Part shown: piece after piece, positions 8,772-18,880 of the stretch
Numbering within the stretch: position 1 is the first letter of the stretch
Layout: every line of letters starts with the position of its first letter
Source of the DNA: Smittium mucronatum
Lineage: Eukaryota; Kickxellomycota; Harpellomycetes; Harpellales; Legeriomycetaceae
Assembly: GCA_001953115.1 (NCBI GenBank)
Contig: LSSL01007695.1
Coordinates: 1-18,880, forward strand
Direction of reading: 5' to 3'
DNA length: 18,880 bases
Made by a program: the position numbers and the translations under genes
Notes under the pieces: model-generated
Told to the model about the DNA's origin: nothing
Seen by the model: the letters and a program-made list of their open reading frames with translations, nothing else
Databases searched by the model: none

Positions 8772-10028
8772 ATGGCAAACAGAGGCTTATCATACTCTAA
8801 AAAACCTCACCTAGCTGATCAAGAGGAAAAAGTAAAAAAAATAATAAAAATTCGGAAAAAAATGCTGGTCCAATCCTGGAACTAATTTTGATTTCAAAAT
8901 AGAAACAAAGTATTCTAAAGATTTTCAATATTCCTCATCAGTGTAAGAAATATTTCTAAAACTCATTACCTGTAATATCAATTTATGCTTGCCATCATAA
9001 ATCCAGACATTCTGGGGACTTATTTATTACGTCCTCTATTTCTGGTACCGGTAATATCCTTCTAAATTATTTTGGAATATACCATATTGGATGCAACGAA
9101 ACATGGTCAGACTTCATTAATAATCTAAAAAAATGGAAACAATTTTATATCAGGAATTGAAAATCTTATGGTTATCAGGGATGTTTTGTTTAGAATTAAG
9201 ACAGCCATCACAAATATTTCCCCACTCGTTAAAAGTTCAATTTTTCTAGTTTATTTAAGTAGAAAAATGATTGGAAAATTCAAAAAAAGTAACCAATGAG
9301 TTTTGTTCTTCCACAAAAGAATTCAATATTATCTTGTTCATTTTAAAATGGTTGACATAAATTCTATAAACTTGTGAATTTTTAAATATCTTTAAGAAAT
9401 ATAATTGAAAAATGTGCATCGTCTCATTTTCTGGTTCCTTGATAAATGATTTTTTCCTAAAAACATTTGAATCCATCAATAATTGTATATTAAAAGAAAT
9501 ATAAATGTCTTACTTTGATATGATAAATAATTTAATATCAAAGATAGGTGAAAAAATATTTAAAAAATACAAGGAAAATATTGATGACTACTTATATGAT
9601 ACTCTTAAATCAAAGATTATGCTACAAAAAATTATTATTATTGGTTCAAACAGAAGAATGAGATGTTTGAAAAAGAATTTTTTAGCGTAGAAAGAGAAAA
9701 TGGGGATTCAATAATAGTAAATATTATGTAAAAGAGATGCACTTTGGGTTATTGAAAGAATATTTTATGCCATGTTTATATTTTTTTAATCTTTATAATA
9801 TTTGAGAATAGAACACAGTTTATATGATGTAAAAGTACACAAGAGGGAAAGCATAGTTTCAGCATATGAATCACATCTAATTCCATTGGATATATGCACA
9901 GTTTTATCAGATAATTTAACATAACACCCACCCTAGTAAAAATATTCACAGGAAGACCAAAGGTAAATAGAGTGACAATTTTCGGAGCAAAAATCGGAAA
10001 ATCAAAGTTATCAGCAAAAATAGCATAA
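8772..10028 (+). pseudogene. Mutator-like (MULE) transposase, heavily decayed
   Basis: The + strand shows MULE transposase landmarks in the right order, spread over three frames. In frame 1, 8845-8946 has NPGTNFDF, the usual NPG motif upstream of the catalytic core. In frame 2, 8960-9160 has PVISIYACHHKSR, matching the family's VISID-THLK with the first catalytic Asp replaced by Tyr at 8984, followed by SGTGNI and NETWSDF. In frame 3, 9129-9299 has LMVIRDVLFRIKTAITN (second Asp kept at 9180) and LSRKMIGKFKK. In frame 1, 9271-9614 has FESINN and then MSYFDMINNLISKIGEK. In frame 3, 9609-9731 has ERENGDSIIVN. In frame 1, 9718-9789 has LWVIERIFYAM where the SWIM zinc motif W-x3-GIPCxH should be. 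Frame 1 (9799-9924) and frame 3 (9915-10028) end with SAYESHLIPLD and TGRPKVNR. At least five frameshifts and stops at 9358, 9367, 9406, 9502, 9787 and 9796 make it dead. The part at 8772-8844 is a weaker N-terminal extension. The assignment rests on recalled family motifs, not a search. Confidence 0.75.
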
Positions 10029-10427
10029 AATTGATCCATAACGTGAGATCATTAAAAAGCATATATTTTTAAATATTTCTCGATTTTTACACAATTGATT
10101 GCAGAAAATTGCACTTTTTAAAAAAAACAATTTTTTAAAAAAAATCTCACACATTCATAACAAATATTTTACATTTTTGAGTATGGTTATGTTTAATTTT
10201 CACTTTAAATTTACGCAAAAATTAAATTTGAGCTTAAAATTATATTATTATTCGTTAATTCATAAAATCTGGATTATTTTTATTAATAAAATGAATATAA
10301 AAAATTAAAAATATTATTCATTGGTTAGTTAAATATTGAAAAAATACCTTTTAACTAAAAAGCAATGAAATTATATATGTATTAAAAAAATTCAAGTATT
10401 AAAAGATCGCATCATATTATATTAATT

Positions 10428-10484
10428 GAATGCGGGTATTTTCTAATAAAACATTAATCATCTCTGTAGCTCTACAGAATGCGG
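10428..10484 (+). repeat. Direct repeat GAATGCGG at both ends of a 57-bp segment
   Basis: GAATGCGG occurs at 10428-10435 and again at 10477-10484, inside the compound hairpin. CGCAT at 10408-10412 is inverted relative to the ATGCG at 10430-10434. Such GC-containing octamers stand out here. They could be a relic of a small insertion with target-site duplication, or chance. Confidence 0.4.
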
Positions 10485-10491
10485 ATGATTA
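10455..10491. other. Compound hairpin near the spacer/right-arm junction
   Basis: The outer stem is TAATCATC (10455-10462) with GATGATTA (10484-10491). Stacked directly inside it is TCTGTAG (10463-10469) with CTACAGA (10472-10478) around a two-base CT loop. The only unpaired part is ATGCG (10479-10483) on the 3' side. This gives 15 perfect pairs in 37 bases. It lies 28 bp from the start of the right arm and has no match at the left junction. Confidence 0.75.
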
Positions 10492-10830
10492 TATCTAAAT
10501 CAATATTAATACAAAAAAATAAATTAATGGTAAAAAAAAAGTATAAATTTTGGACATTTTATTATAACAATTTATTGAAATAAAGAACAACTGGTTATAT
10601 CTTACATGTGCTTTCCATATCGGATTTTAATATCCTTAAAATAAAAAATTATTATAAAACTTAGACTTTTAGTTCCTACTAATGTTTTACGGCTAGTTAA
10701 TGACCAAAATTTTCAGGTTCACCAAAAAAAATTTCTTTTTGAATTCAACTCTATCCTATTTGAACATCGTTTACATGATTATTATACAAATTTATTGAAA
10801 AGAGTTTGGAATATAAAAAAAAAAACTTAC

Positions 10831-11265
10831 CTTTACATTTTGTAGTCTATTCAAAGTATGAAAAGAGTCGGACTCAGTATTAATTCATATTTTTTTTAGA
10901 CTCTTCTCAAACCGTGTTTTATAGTCTTAAATATCGAGATTGAAATCGAAGTTTTTTATTGCGGGAATCGGAATCGGAATTGGAATCGGAATACCTTTCC
11001 CTTTTATTTTTTTATTAATATTTGATGCTTTCAAAAAGTTTTGTTTTCTGTTTTTAAAGACCTTTTCTCGACTTTTAAAGTAATTTTTGATAGAAAATGT
11101 AGATAAAAGTCGCGAAAAATGAGCAAAGTTCAGAGAATACCTAATTTTTGCATTCATTTTTAGCTCCACTTTTAGATCAATATTTGTTGGCGTGGATAAA
11201 ATGGTATTAATTTGACCTAAATAATGGGGGTTAATGATATGTTTTTCCAGTTTCAATAAAAACAC
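10831..11265 (-). pseudogene. Broken exon-like reading frame, mirror copy
   Basis: This is the identical mirror of 7616-8050 on the minus strand, including both in-frame stops, the Ile-Pro hexamers and the GTAAGT (complement at 10825-10830). The family is not recognised. Confidence 0.35.
10963..10992 (-). repeat. Hexamer microsatellite, mirror copy
   Basis: This is the reverse complement of 7889-7918 (GGAATC-type units), with the same number and the same variants in the same order. Confidence 0.85.
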
Positions 11266-14102
11266 TCAGTTAAAAGCATAAAAAAACTTGAAGGTAAAAT
11301 TTATTTCTCAATATTTTTCATAAATTATCCTGGGAATTAATGTCTTTTTCTATTCGCTAGAAATGAAAGTTAAGTTAAAAACCCGTCTAGTTTAGCAATT
11401 ATTTTAAAATTCGTGTAATTTTACAATTATTTTCCAAAATATGTCTTTCTTTGCTAATAACCCTAATGATAGTAAGCTTTTATTCAAAGATCGGATTAAA
11501 TTTTAGAATCAAATTAAGTCGATAAAATGTATCAAAAATTTGATTTTGCGAATTTATAAATTCAATTATAAGTAATAGTTAAAATTTATTTCAAATTGTG
11601 TTCGAAAAATACATCTTTTTTTTAACTCCAAAAAATCTTAACCTGACTTCCCTCCGCTCACACTTGCTATCTCTCGTACATATATATATTTTTCTTGTAT
11701 TTTTCTTATAATATTCCTTAATTTCCATACTTATCCCTTATCCCTTCTCGAGACTCTCACCCCTAATATTAAACTCTTTTAGATATTACTTTCTAATCTT
11801 ACATTGAGTTTTTTTTTCTATTAACGATATTTTTAGTCTACAAATAACAGTTTTTTTTACCCAAATTTATCTTTTTTTGTTCGATATTTATGAAAAAGAG
11901 AAATTTTTTTAATTATGTTTTCGAAATTTCTATTTTTTGGTTCTTTCTTTGTATTAATTTAGTCCTGAAATATCTTATTATTCGCTAATACTTATTTTTA
12001 GTATTTTCAGTTATTAAAGTAATATGTATTTCGAATATTTGAGAATAAATACTAAAGATATTTATCTTACTCAGTCTAAAACTTGATTTTCAAGATTATT
12101 TTTGAAAATTACACCATGCTCTGAATATTTTTCTCTATCTTTTAAAAAAATTATGTTGAAAGTTTAGAATATGACTATTTTTTGAAATTTTGATTATTTT
12201 GAATAAATAAAGTGTCATTTAACTTTACATTTTCAAAAATAATAACTTTTATGATTATTACTCTATATCTTATATAAAGCTAATTTTATTAATTTTTTAA
12301 TTTAAAAAATCTTTTTCACTATTAAAATTTAACATTTATAGATTTTAATTGTTTTAACAAAATAATAATCGTTAAAATATCTTTAAACGTAAATGAATAA
12401 TTAGAGTTTTTTTAGTTAATTTCTAAAAAAATTACTCCCTGTGTAACATCAGTATTTTATAGGTTTGAGAAAATTATTATTCTTTTATTTAATCAAGTGT
12501 TTTTTCAAAAAATATAAGAGCTTTCAATATTGTTAAATATATCTTGGCATTTAATATAAATAAAAAAGGGATTTCAAATTTTCTATTACCCTAATTAGGA
12601 GTTTGAATGTCTTTTTGTGCGACTTAATTTTTTTTAATGTAAATTACAAAAATATTAAGATTTTAAAATAATTGCAAAAATAGTATAAATAAATCTACTT
12701 AATTCCATAATTGGCAAATATATGACATATTTTTAGTATTTTAAAAAAAAGAAGCATAATAATTAGCCAAAAAAAATTCGGTTGATTTATTCACCTATCA
12801 ATTGGCTCTTATATATTTAAATATCTAAAAAAATTATGGTCCTTATCATAGCTCAAAAATCTTTAATTTGTTACTATTTCATAAGTTTAAAAATAAATAA
12901 CTGTTATTATATTATTAGGCTATTAGTTAAATTTTCAGCTGAGGTGTTTAAAATATTTCTTTTAAGGATTAAAAATGTCGAAAAAGCTGAGTTCTAGATA
13001 AAAAAGCAAAAAAATTGATTATATAGGAGATTTTGTACCTGAAAAGACGCTTTTTTCGTCGAATTATTACACATTTATTTTAATTAAGACACATTATTGG
13101 TTTATTAAATATGTATAGTTTTAAATTTTGTGGTTAATTTTCATATTTTATATTTTACACTATTTTATTTTGCTACTATTAATGTGTTAAGCGAATAATA
13201 AACATGATATTATTAATGGGTGTTTTTATTAAAAAGGAAATAAGAAACTTTTATTAGTAAAACAAATGGTCTGCTAAAGAATCTGCCATATATAGAATAT
13301 TTTTTATAATATTAAATAATCTCTATTTCTAGCTTCAAAAAACCTATTTAAAGTTAAAAAATATGTTATGAAGGCTTTACAAGAAGCATCTCAAATTTTT
13401 TTGACAAAATCCTGACTAAAATTAGAAGCTAGTATGCTGAAAAATTAATTAAATCTGGTGCGATTTAATTCCTAGATTTTTATTATTTAATCTTGGTGCT
13501 TTTAGAAAAAATCATGATTAGTTATCTATGTTAAAAGCTACAATAATTTTATTTCTTTTAGGTTTATTATACATATTATATTTTAAAAAGTCAAAAAATA
13601 GCATTTGATATTTGAATAAGATATTTTTTGAAAGATTATGGGTGATTTCAAAGCTTTTATAATCATTTCCCCACTCTTTTAAGGTTTTTAATGATTATAA
13701 GGATGTTATTCTCAACACAGTAGCTAAAATTAAGGTGAAAAAATACTAAATCGAATAGGTAGATTATCTAAACTTCATTTTATTTGGTATAATGGATCTA
13801 TTTTTTCCATTATTGAATTAGCAATAAAATATGCATTTGTAGATAGGGTATGTTGGTATAATGGTTGATATAGGATAATATATTTTTTTTATATAAAAGT
13901 ATTTATTACGATTTTATTATTATATTTTTGTGACGGTGAGAATATTTTTTTTGTATCACGGAATTTTATTGTAAGATAATGTCATTAAATACTATATTAA
14001 AAAAATATTAAAAAAAGAAAAAAGCTTATAGAAAAGACTATTATCCCAAATAAAATAAGATCCTCTGCCGGACTACCGGCTGCGTACCTACGGGAAAAGG
14101 GT
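11266..14102. other. AT-rich desert, mirror of 4779-7615
   Basis: This is the reverse-complement copy of 4779-7615, identical except at 11729. No gene is supported on either strand. It includes the mirrored old inverted-repeat half at 12672-12795. Confidence 0.75.
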
Positions 14103-14786
14103 TCAATCTTCCAACCGAAAGACCCCCCCTGGCATTGCTTCAAGTAGATGTATGACTGAACTTACAATAAGTTAAGAACAATTCTCTTTTTCAACTAACA
14201 ACAGTTCATTTAAACTAATGACCTCCTATTCAGAGCATACTTCTAACAGGATGAATATAATTAGACTCCTACCCAAACGTGGGTTTGATATAAATGGCTT
14301 TCCTACAAATAGCCGTTAGACTCTGAGATCCGTATGATTTTCGTCGCTAGACTTGTGCACTGGAATACCAATAGGCTGTACTAGAATATCGGTTACTCCT
14401 GTTTCAAGATGTCTTTCTCTGGAATCACAGTCCTCCGAATCGCTGTGCCCTGTCTCCACTATTAACAACCAAGAATATTAAAGCGCTTTGTGAAATTTTA
14501 GTTTAGTGTACTTCGAAAAGTAAATTATTAAGCCCTTAAACTACGGCAAGGTATTACATTCTTAGGGATGTGACTGGAAGGATGAATCAATAAAATGATT
14601 ACAATCTTTAAAAATATTTGAACTTAGTTGATTTTTTTTTTTGGAATCGATAAAAATCTTTAAATCACAATCATTAATTTTAATAACAAAAATTTGTGGG
14701 AATTTACATATAATTTCGTCTAAAAAGGGTGTGGTTGCAATTGAGTCAAGACGAATATAGGGGTTTTTAAAACATAATTTGTTCAT
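14103..14786 (-). pseudogene. Decayed long reading frame, mirror copy
   Basis: This is an identical mirror of 4095-4778 on the minus strand, with the same ATG (14784-14786), the same stops and the same higher-GC block (about 14050-14560). The family is unknown. Identical lesions in both copies place the decay before the arms were duplicated or homogenised. Confidence 0.4.
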
Positions 14787-17700
14787 ATTTCACAAAAATA
14801 AAAGTAAGTTAAATTGTAACAAAAACTTGAAATTTTGGGGCTAGCCAAGGTTAGTAATGGTTTTAGAAGCTTAAATAGGTTAAAAAAAAATAAATGATGC
14901 ATTAAATCAATGAAATTTGTTTTTTAGCTAAATTACTCTTTCTTTTTTTAAATATTGATAATATTTCTTATATTTTCCAATTATGATATTAAGTTAATTT
15001 GCTTTAGCTATTTTTCAAATTACCATTTTCAATATTATTTATTGAGTTTTATTGTATAAAAATAATGTTTTAATATTTCCGTTGAATAGGGTACACTATA
15101 AAATCTCCTCTTTATCAATATTCTCCTATTTTAATAAGTTTCTAACATAAATATCGCTTATAATTGGAATTTTTTTTAATTTCAAGAATTTTTATATATC
15201 TTAACACTTATAAGTCGAAAATTTATTTTGCTGTACCAAAAAGGCTTGTAAACAATGTTAGGTGTCATATTGAAATAAATTATTTTGCCAATCACCTCTT
15301 CAAAACATTTTTATAGATTAATTTTTGTAAAATTGTAAAACTCTGAGTTTTTAAATTGTTTCTAGTTCATAGAAATGGAATTAAACATAGTTTAAAAATA
15401 ACTCTTCGTTTGTATAAATGAAAATACTGTTTATAGGTAATTTTTTATAAATTCATAATATCTCTTTTATCCCCGTATTGATAGAAGAATTTTTTAAGTT
15501 ATATTCATATTACGTTTTTATGAATTTTTTCGCAATTATTTGTTAAATGTCAAAATATAATATAAAGTAGTTTTCCAAGAATTATTACAGGATTTTTTAT
15601 TAATTTAATTGATATTTATCAGGTCACAATAAATTTATTATAACGATAATTTTCTGATAGAAATAAATAACATTTATATTAAAATTTAATTAAATGGAAT
15701 TGAACTTAATAGTATTATTATTAAGATTGCCATTCATAAATTTGGATAAGAATTTTAATTTAAATATTGCATCTTAACCAACTGAACTCTATTAGCTCCT
15801 GAGAAAATGTGGTATTTTAGACCCTTCCTACAACCCTTTTTATTCGTTTTTTGAAGTATAGGTGTAATTTTTAAATAAAATATCTGTGTGAAAAAAAATA
15901 TGGACATGTTAAACTTTGTTTGGAATTAAGCTAATAATGTGTATATGATAGGAATATTAATTTTTATTGGTTATATTATATTTATCTTTTTATATCATGC
16001 TAGAGCATTAATTTATAAAAAGTTAGATGATAAAAACCGAAAATTTTTAGCTTATTAATACAAAATTAAGTATTTTGACTCAAAGTTAATAAATCGACAC
16101 AAAATTAAAATTTTTGATAAAATTAATCATTTTTTTATATGATCGGGAATTTAAAATTTTTTTCTCACGATTGAAAATGAAAAAAATATATTGGTTCTTA
16201 AAGAAAATGAAATGATTCGAATCAAAATTAAGATTAAATTAAAGTAAAACTTGAATCTTTCTTGGAAACGAATCAGAAAATAATCAAAATTTGTCCAATA
16301 GATCGAAACACTGCTTTTTTTTCTACATAAATATCCAGTTTTGTTTCGAAAATTTCAAGTATTTTTTAATTTTTTAGTTGATTATGATATTTGTATACAG
16401 ATGATTATGTTTGTATTATTTATATTATATTTTTTATCAGAATAATTTTAACAGTTTATAAATTCTTGCAAGACAGGATTCTATTAATTCTGGCATCTCT
16501 TCTCATTATACATTTATCATGAGATATAATGATCATTTATATGTTATTAATTTATTTAGTATTTAGCTAGTGATGTTTGTGTGAATAGATAATTAACAAC
16601 TGCAAGGACTCTTTTTGGTATTTTATAAACCATTATTCAGTGCTTAAAAGCCGATCAATTCAAAAAATCCGTAATGAACCAATAGATTCTGTAAACAGAT
16701 TGAATATTTCATCCAATGAAGAAAGCCTCAAATAAGCATAACCGACTTTTAGAAAATAGAAAATGGTATAAATAAGGAAGATTAGCTATTTTGGAATGGA
16801 TAGGATTTTCAACTTGACTCATTCTCTATATTTTGTATTTTTGGCTAGTATATCCGTTTACCTTTTATTGCTAATATTTTCCAATTAAACTTGATCCTTA
16901 CACAATCAAATTTGAATATTGTTGATATCTTATATTTTATAGTAAAAAAAAAAGATTTTTTTATATAATTTTTTTGACCAGTTTATTTTCTATAATGGAG
17001 AATTTTCCTCCCTTAAAATTTAAATTTAAATCTAGAAAAGTATTCTTTTAGTATTAAAACGTATGAACTCAATAATAATATCTCATATAAATGGTAATAA
17101 AAAATTTTAAAGTAGAAATAAACATTCAAAATCCTGATCATTATACCCAATTCATATTAAAAGAGATAAATTTTTTCAAAATAAGATAAGTTTGTATTAT
17201 TCGGCATTTTAAATCAAAAAAAAAAAATTTAAAAAAAAATTTCAAATCATAAAATTGATTATTTACTTTTTTGATATTTTTTTTGATAATATTGGAAAAT
17301 TTTTAGAGTTGAATTTTCAATAAACAAAATTAAAAACCATTAATATGCTTACTTGCTTTATTTAAGTAAAAATTGTGATAAGTATTCCCTTAGACATCAT
17401 TTCACTTAATAAAATTGTGTACTGAGTTTTATTACCCTACATCCGTTATATATTTTGGATGTATATCTTTCATAAATTTATTTCATCCAATGAGTCAATA
17501 GAATTCAAAAATATATAATTTTTGATGCCTATTAAAATAAAAAAATTGAAAATGTATCAATTTTACCCCCAATTAAATAATTATAGCCCATAAAGAATTT
17601 ATTTAGTTTCTTGTTTCTTAAGTAAATATTTGTGATACAAACAAATAATTTTTAGAAAAAGCTCTAAATTCGAAAAAAACACTAGTTTTATTAATTTTTA

Positions 17701-18000
17701 TGATTTTTTAGATATTTAGTAAGATTTTTTTATAGTAATTGATAAAAAACACTCTAAATTTTCATTAGAACTATACACTGATAGCTAAATTTACCTTTTC
17801 ATATCAAAAAGTTATTTAATCAAGCTAATAATAATTGCATAATGTACACAGTATTATATAGAGCATTTTTTATATATATAGTCTTTTTTAATTACAAAAA
17901 AAAAAATTGTGCTTTTATTTTTTATTTTTATGATAAGTTAATTTTAAATTCAACAAAAAGTTAAAATAAATAAGTGAAAATTATCAAAAAAAAATTTTCA
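14787..18000. other. AT-rich desert, mirror of 881-4094
   Basis: This is the exact reverse-complement copy of 881-4094. It has no recognisable gene on either strand and contains the mirrored half of the old diverged inverted repeat at 14896-15018. Confidence 0.75.
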
Positions 18001-18260
18001 TAAAGCTCCCCTATGCCGCACCCCAGCCCCATACCTCGATAACTTTATTTCGAAAAGGGTAATTAATCATTTAAACTCTGGAGCTTAAGTGTTCTGGGCA
18101 CGCACCTGCCAATTAGAAATAAGGCTGTTTCAATCATAAATTGAAAATCGGCAGTGTCAGCTTGTAGCTGACTTAAAGATTGTTTAGACCCCCTCACCCA
18201 AGGAGTTTTCTAACTATCACCAACTGGGTTTCATTGAAATTCGAAAGTTAGTTATTTATG

Positions 18261-18878
18261 TCAGTGCAGTTCGGTGCAGGTATGAACCGGTAATCGTCTC
18301 ATTTCGCTGTTTGCCTCATCTAGAGAAATTTAATAAGTGTTATTCGACGACTTCAGGCACATCGATTTTGCTGAAGAAACAATTTTATTATTTACTCATC
18401 TAAAAATTTCATATTTGATAGTCTCTGGACGGTCCGGAAGGTCCATTCGCATTTTCCAGATGTCCTAGAGGCCAATTTTTAGGTCAGGGTACAGCAGAAG
18501 AAGATTCATCCAGTTTCCTTTTCCGCCTATTTTTCGGTCCACCGTCCACTGGTGGATTTTAAAACGGAATTTTTTATTTTTGCTGTCGACTATGGTGATG
18601 GTTGTATCACCTTTTGAATTTCAAACACTAAATTTTTTTATCCATCTTGCACTGCCGGTCACCCAGGTGGCCATTCTGTCCCTGATGGGCGACACAATGA
18701 GGTCGGCTATCCAAGCTTTTAATATAGGCCATTTTTTATATGCTCGCTCTCGAGCAGTGCTAGTTTTTAAGAATACAGGTTTTATCCCCAGCTCAGCTTG
18801 GATCCGTTCCATGGCTGCAGATTTACCCACATTGACTACCAGTCTGACCGCTTTGTCGATTTCGGCTTGGATCGGACT
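18261..18878 (-). pseudogene. LINE-type retrotransposon polyprotein, C-terminal fragment (mirror copy)
   Basis: This is the identical mirror of the fragment at 3-620, read on the minus strand and entering from the right window edge. It carries the same in-frame stops (TGA at 18621-18623, TAG at 18465-18467 and so on) and the same ARERAYKKWP and TWVTGSARW motifs. Both copies therefore point inward, with their 3' ends toward the spacer. Identical nonsense mutations in both copies mean the element decayed before the arms were duplicated or last homogenised. Confidence 0.65.
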
Positions 18879-18880
18879 GA

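Larger units (their letters stand above)
8362..10519. other. Unique spacer (core) between the arms
   Basis: These 2158 bp have no counterpart elsewhere in the window and separate the two arms. The spacer is AT-rich but holds the longest run of recognisable protein-coding remnants in the window, a decayed MULE transposase on the + strand. It also holds a compound hairpin near its right end. A spacer this long argues against the simplest long-read fold-back artefact (a missed adapter), which normally leaves little or no loop. Confidence 0.95.
10029..10830. other. AT-rich stretch from the spacer into the right arm
   Basis: After the transposase remnant the spacer (to 10519) is low-complexity A/T. 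A 69-codon open run at 10099-10308 is almost only Lys, Asn, Phe, Ile and Leu, and I do not accept it as a gene. The compound hairpin at 10455-10491 is the only structured element. From 10520 the sequence is the right arm, mirroring 8051-8361, again without a gene. Confidence 0.7.
10520..18880 (-). repeat. Right arm of the giant inverted repeat (8361 bp)
   Basis: This is the reverse-complement copy of 1-8361, ending exactly at the last base of the window. Every feature of the left arm recurs here on the opposite strand at 18881 minus its coordinate. The only difference I found is at 11729. The inner boundary is at 10519/10520, where the spacer sequence acaaaaaaa gives way to the shared taaattaatgg. 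The arms have equal length with no indels, so they are very young, have been homogenised recently, or share one assembly consensus. Confidence 0.98.

Noticed and set aside
9255..9479. 74-codon open frame on the minus strand
   Set aside because: It overlaps antisense to the MULE segments around the FESINN motif. The + strand matches the family; this one does not.
9776..10039. 87-codon open frame on the minus strand
   Set aside because: It is antisense to the MULE C-terminal remnant (GRPKVNR region on the + strand). Its hydrophobic, Cys-rich reading looks like a shadow.
10099..10308. 69-codon open frame on the + strand
   Set aside because: It is almost entirely Lys, Asn, Phe, Ile and Leu from A/T runs, with no motif, and is expected by chance in such DNA.
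1..18880. Simple missed-adapter fold-back artefact
   Set aside because: Not favoured, because there is a 2158-bp unique loop and one arm-to-arm mismatch. An assembly graph traversing one arm twice is still possible and would explain the exactly symmetric ends.

Overview
The window is one giant inverted repeat. Bases 1-8361 and 10520-18880 are reverse complements of each other. I compared them line by line and found a single mismatch (G at 7152 against A at 11729 on the + strand) and no length difference, even in runs of nine to eleven T or A. The two arms flank a unique spacer of 2158 bp (8362-10519). The repeat is symmetric right up to both window edges, so its outer limits cannot be seen.

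The DNA is very AT-rich, has almost no intact genes and is full of dead transposable-element sequence. The two recognisable elements are eukaryotic. At each outer edge lies the C-terminal part of a LINE-type reverse-transcriptase polyprotein, in a style I associate with Mucoromycota and other early-diverging fungi. In the spacer lies a heavily decayed Mutator-like (MULE) transposase. An early-diverging fungal heterochromatic or pericentromeric region is my best guess; this is inference from protein style and composition, not proof.

Layout of the left arm (the right arm mirrors it on the minus strand): 3-620 LINE C-terminal pseudogene, open at the window edge; 621-880 probable LINE 3' flank with two perfect hairpins and a G-rich tract; 881-4094 AT desert; 4095-4778 one long decayed reading frame of unknown identity in an island of higher GC; 4779-7615 AT desert, including one half of an older, diverged inverted repeat (3863-3985 against 6086-6209); 7616-8050 a broken exon-like reading frame with a hexamer repeat; then AT-rich DNA to the arm end at 8361. 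The spacer holds the MULE remnant at about 8772-10028 on the + strand and a compound hairpin at 10455-10491, about 30 bp from the right arm.

Nothing here is likely to make a working protein. The interest lies in the architecture: near-perfect 8.4-kb arms around a badly decayed core, with retroelement remnants outside. Candidate explanations are an inverted-repeat centromere or pericentromere, arms kept identical by gene conversion, a very recent inverted duplication, a MULE with extraordinarily long terminal repeats, or an assembly-graph artefact. The sequence alone does not decide among them.
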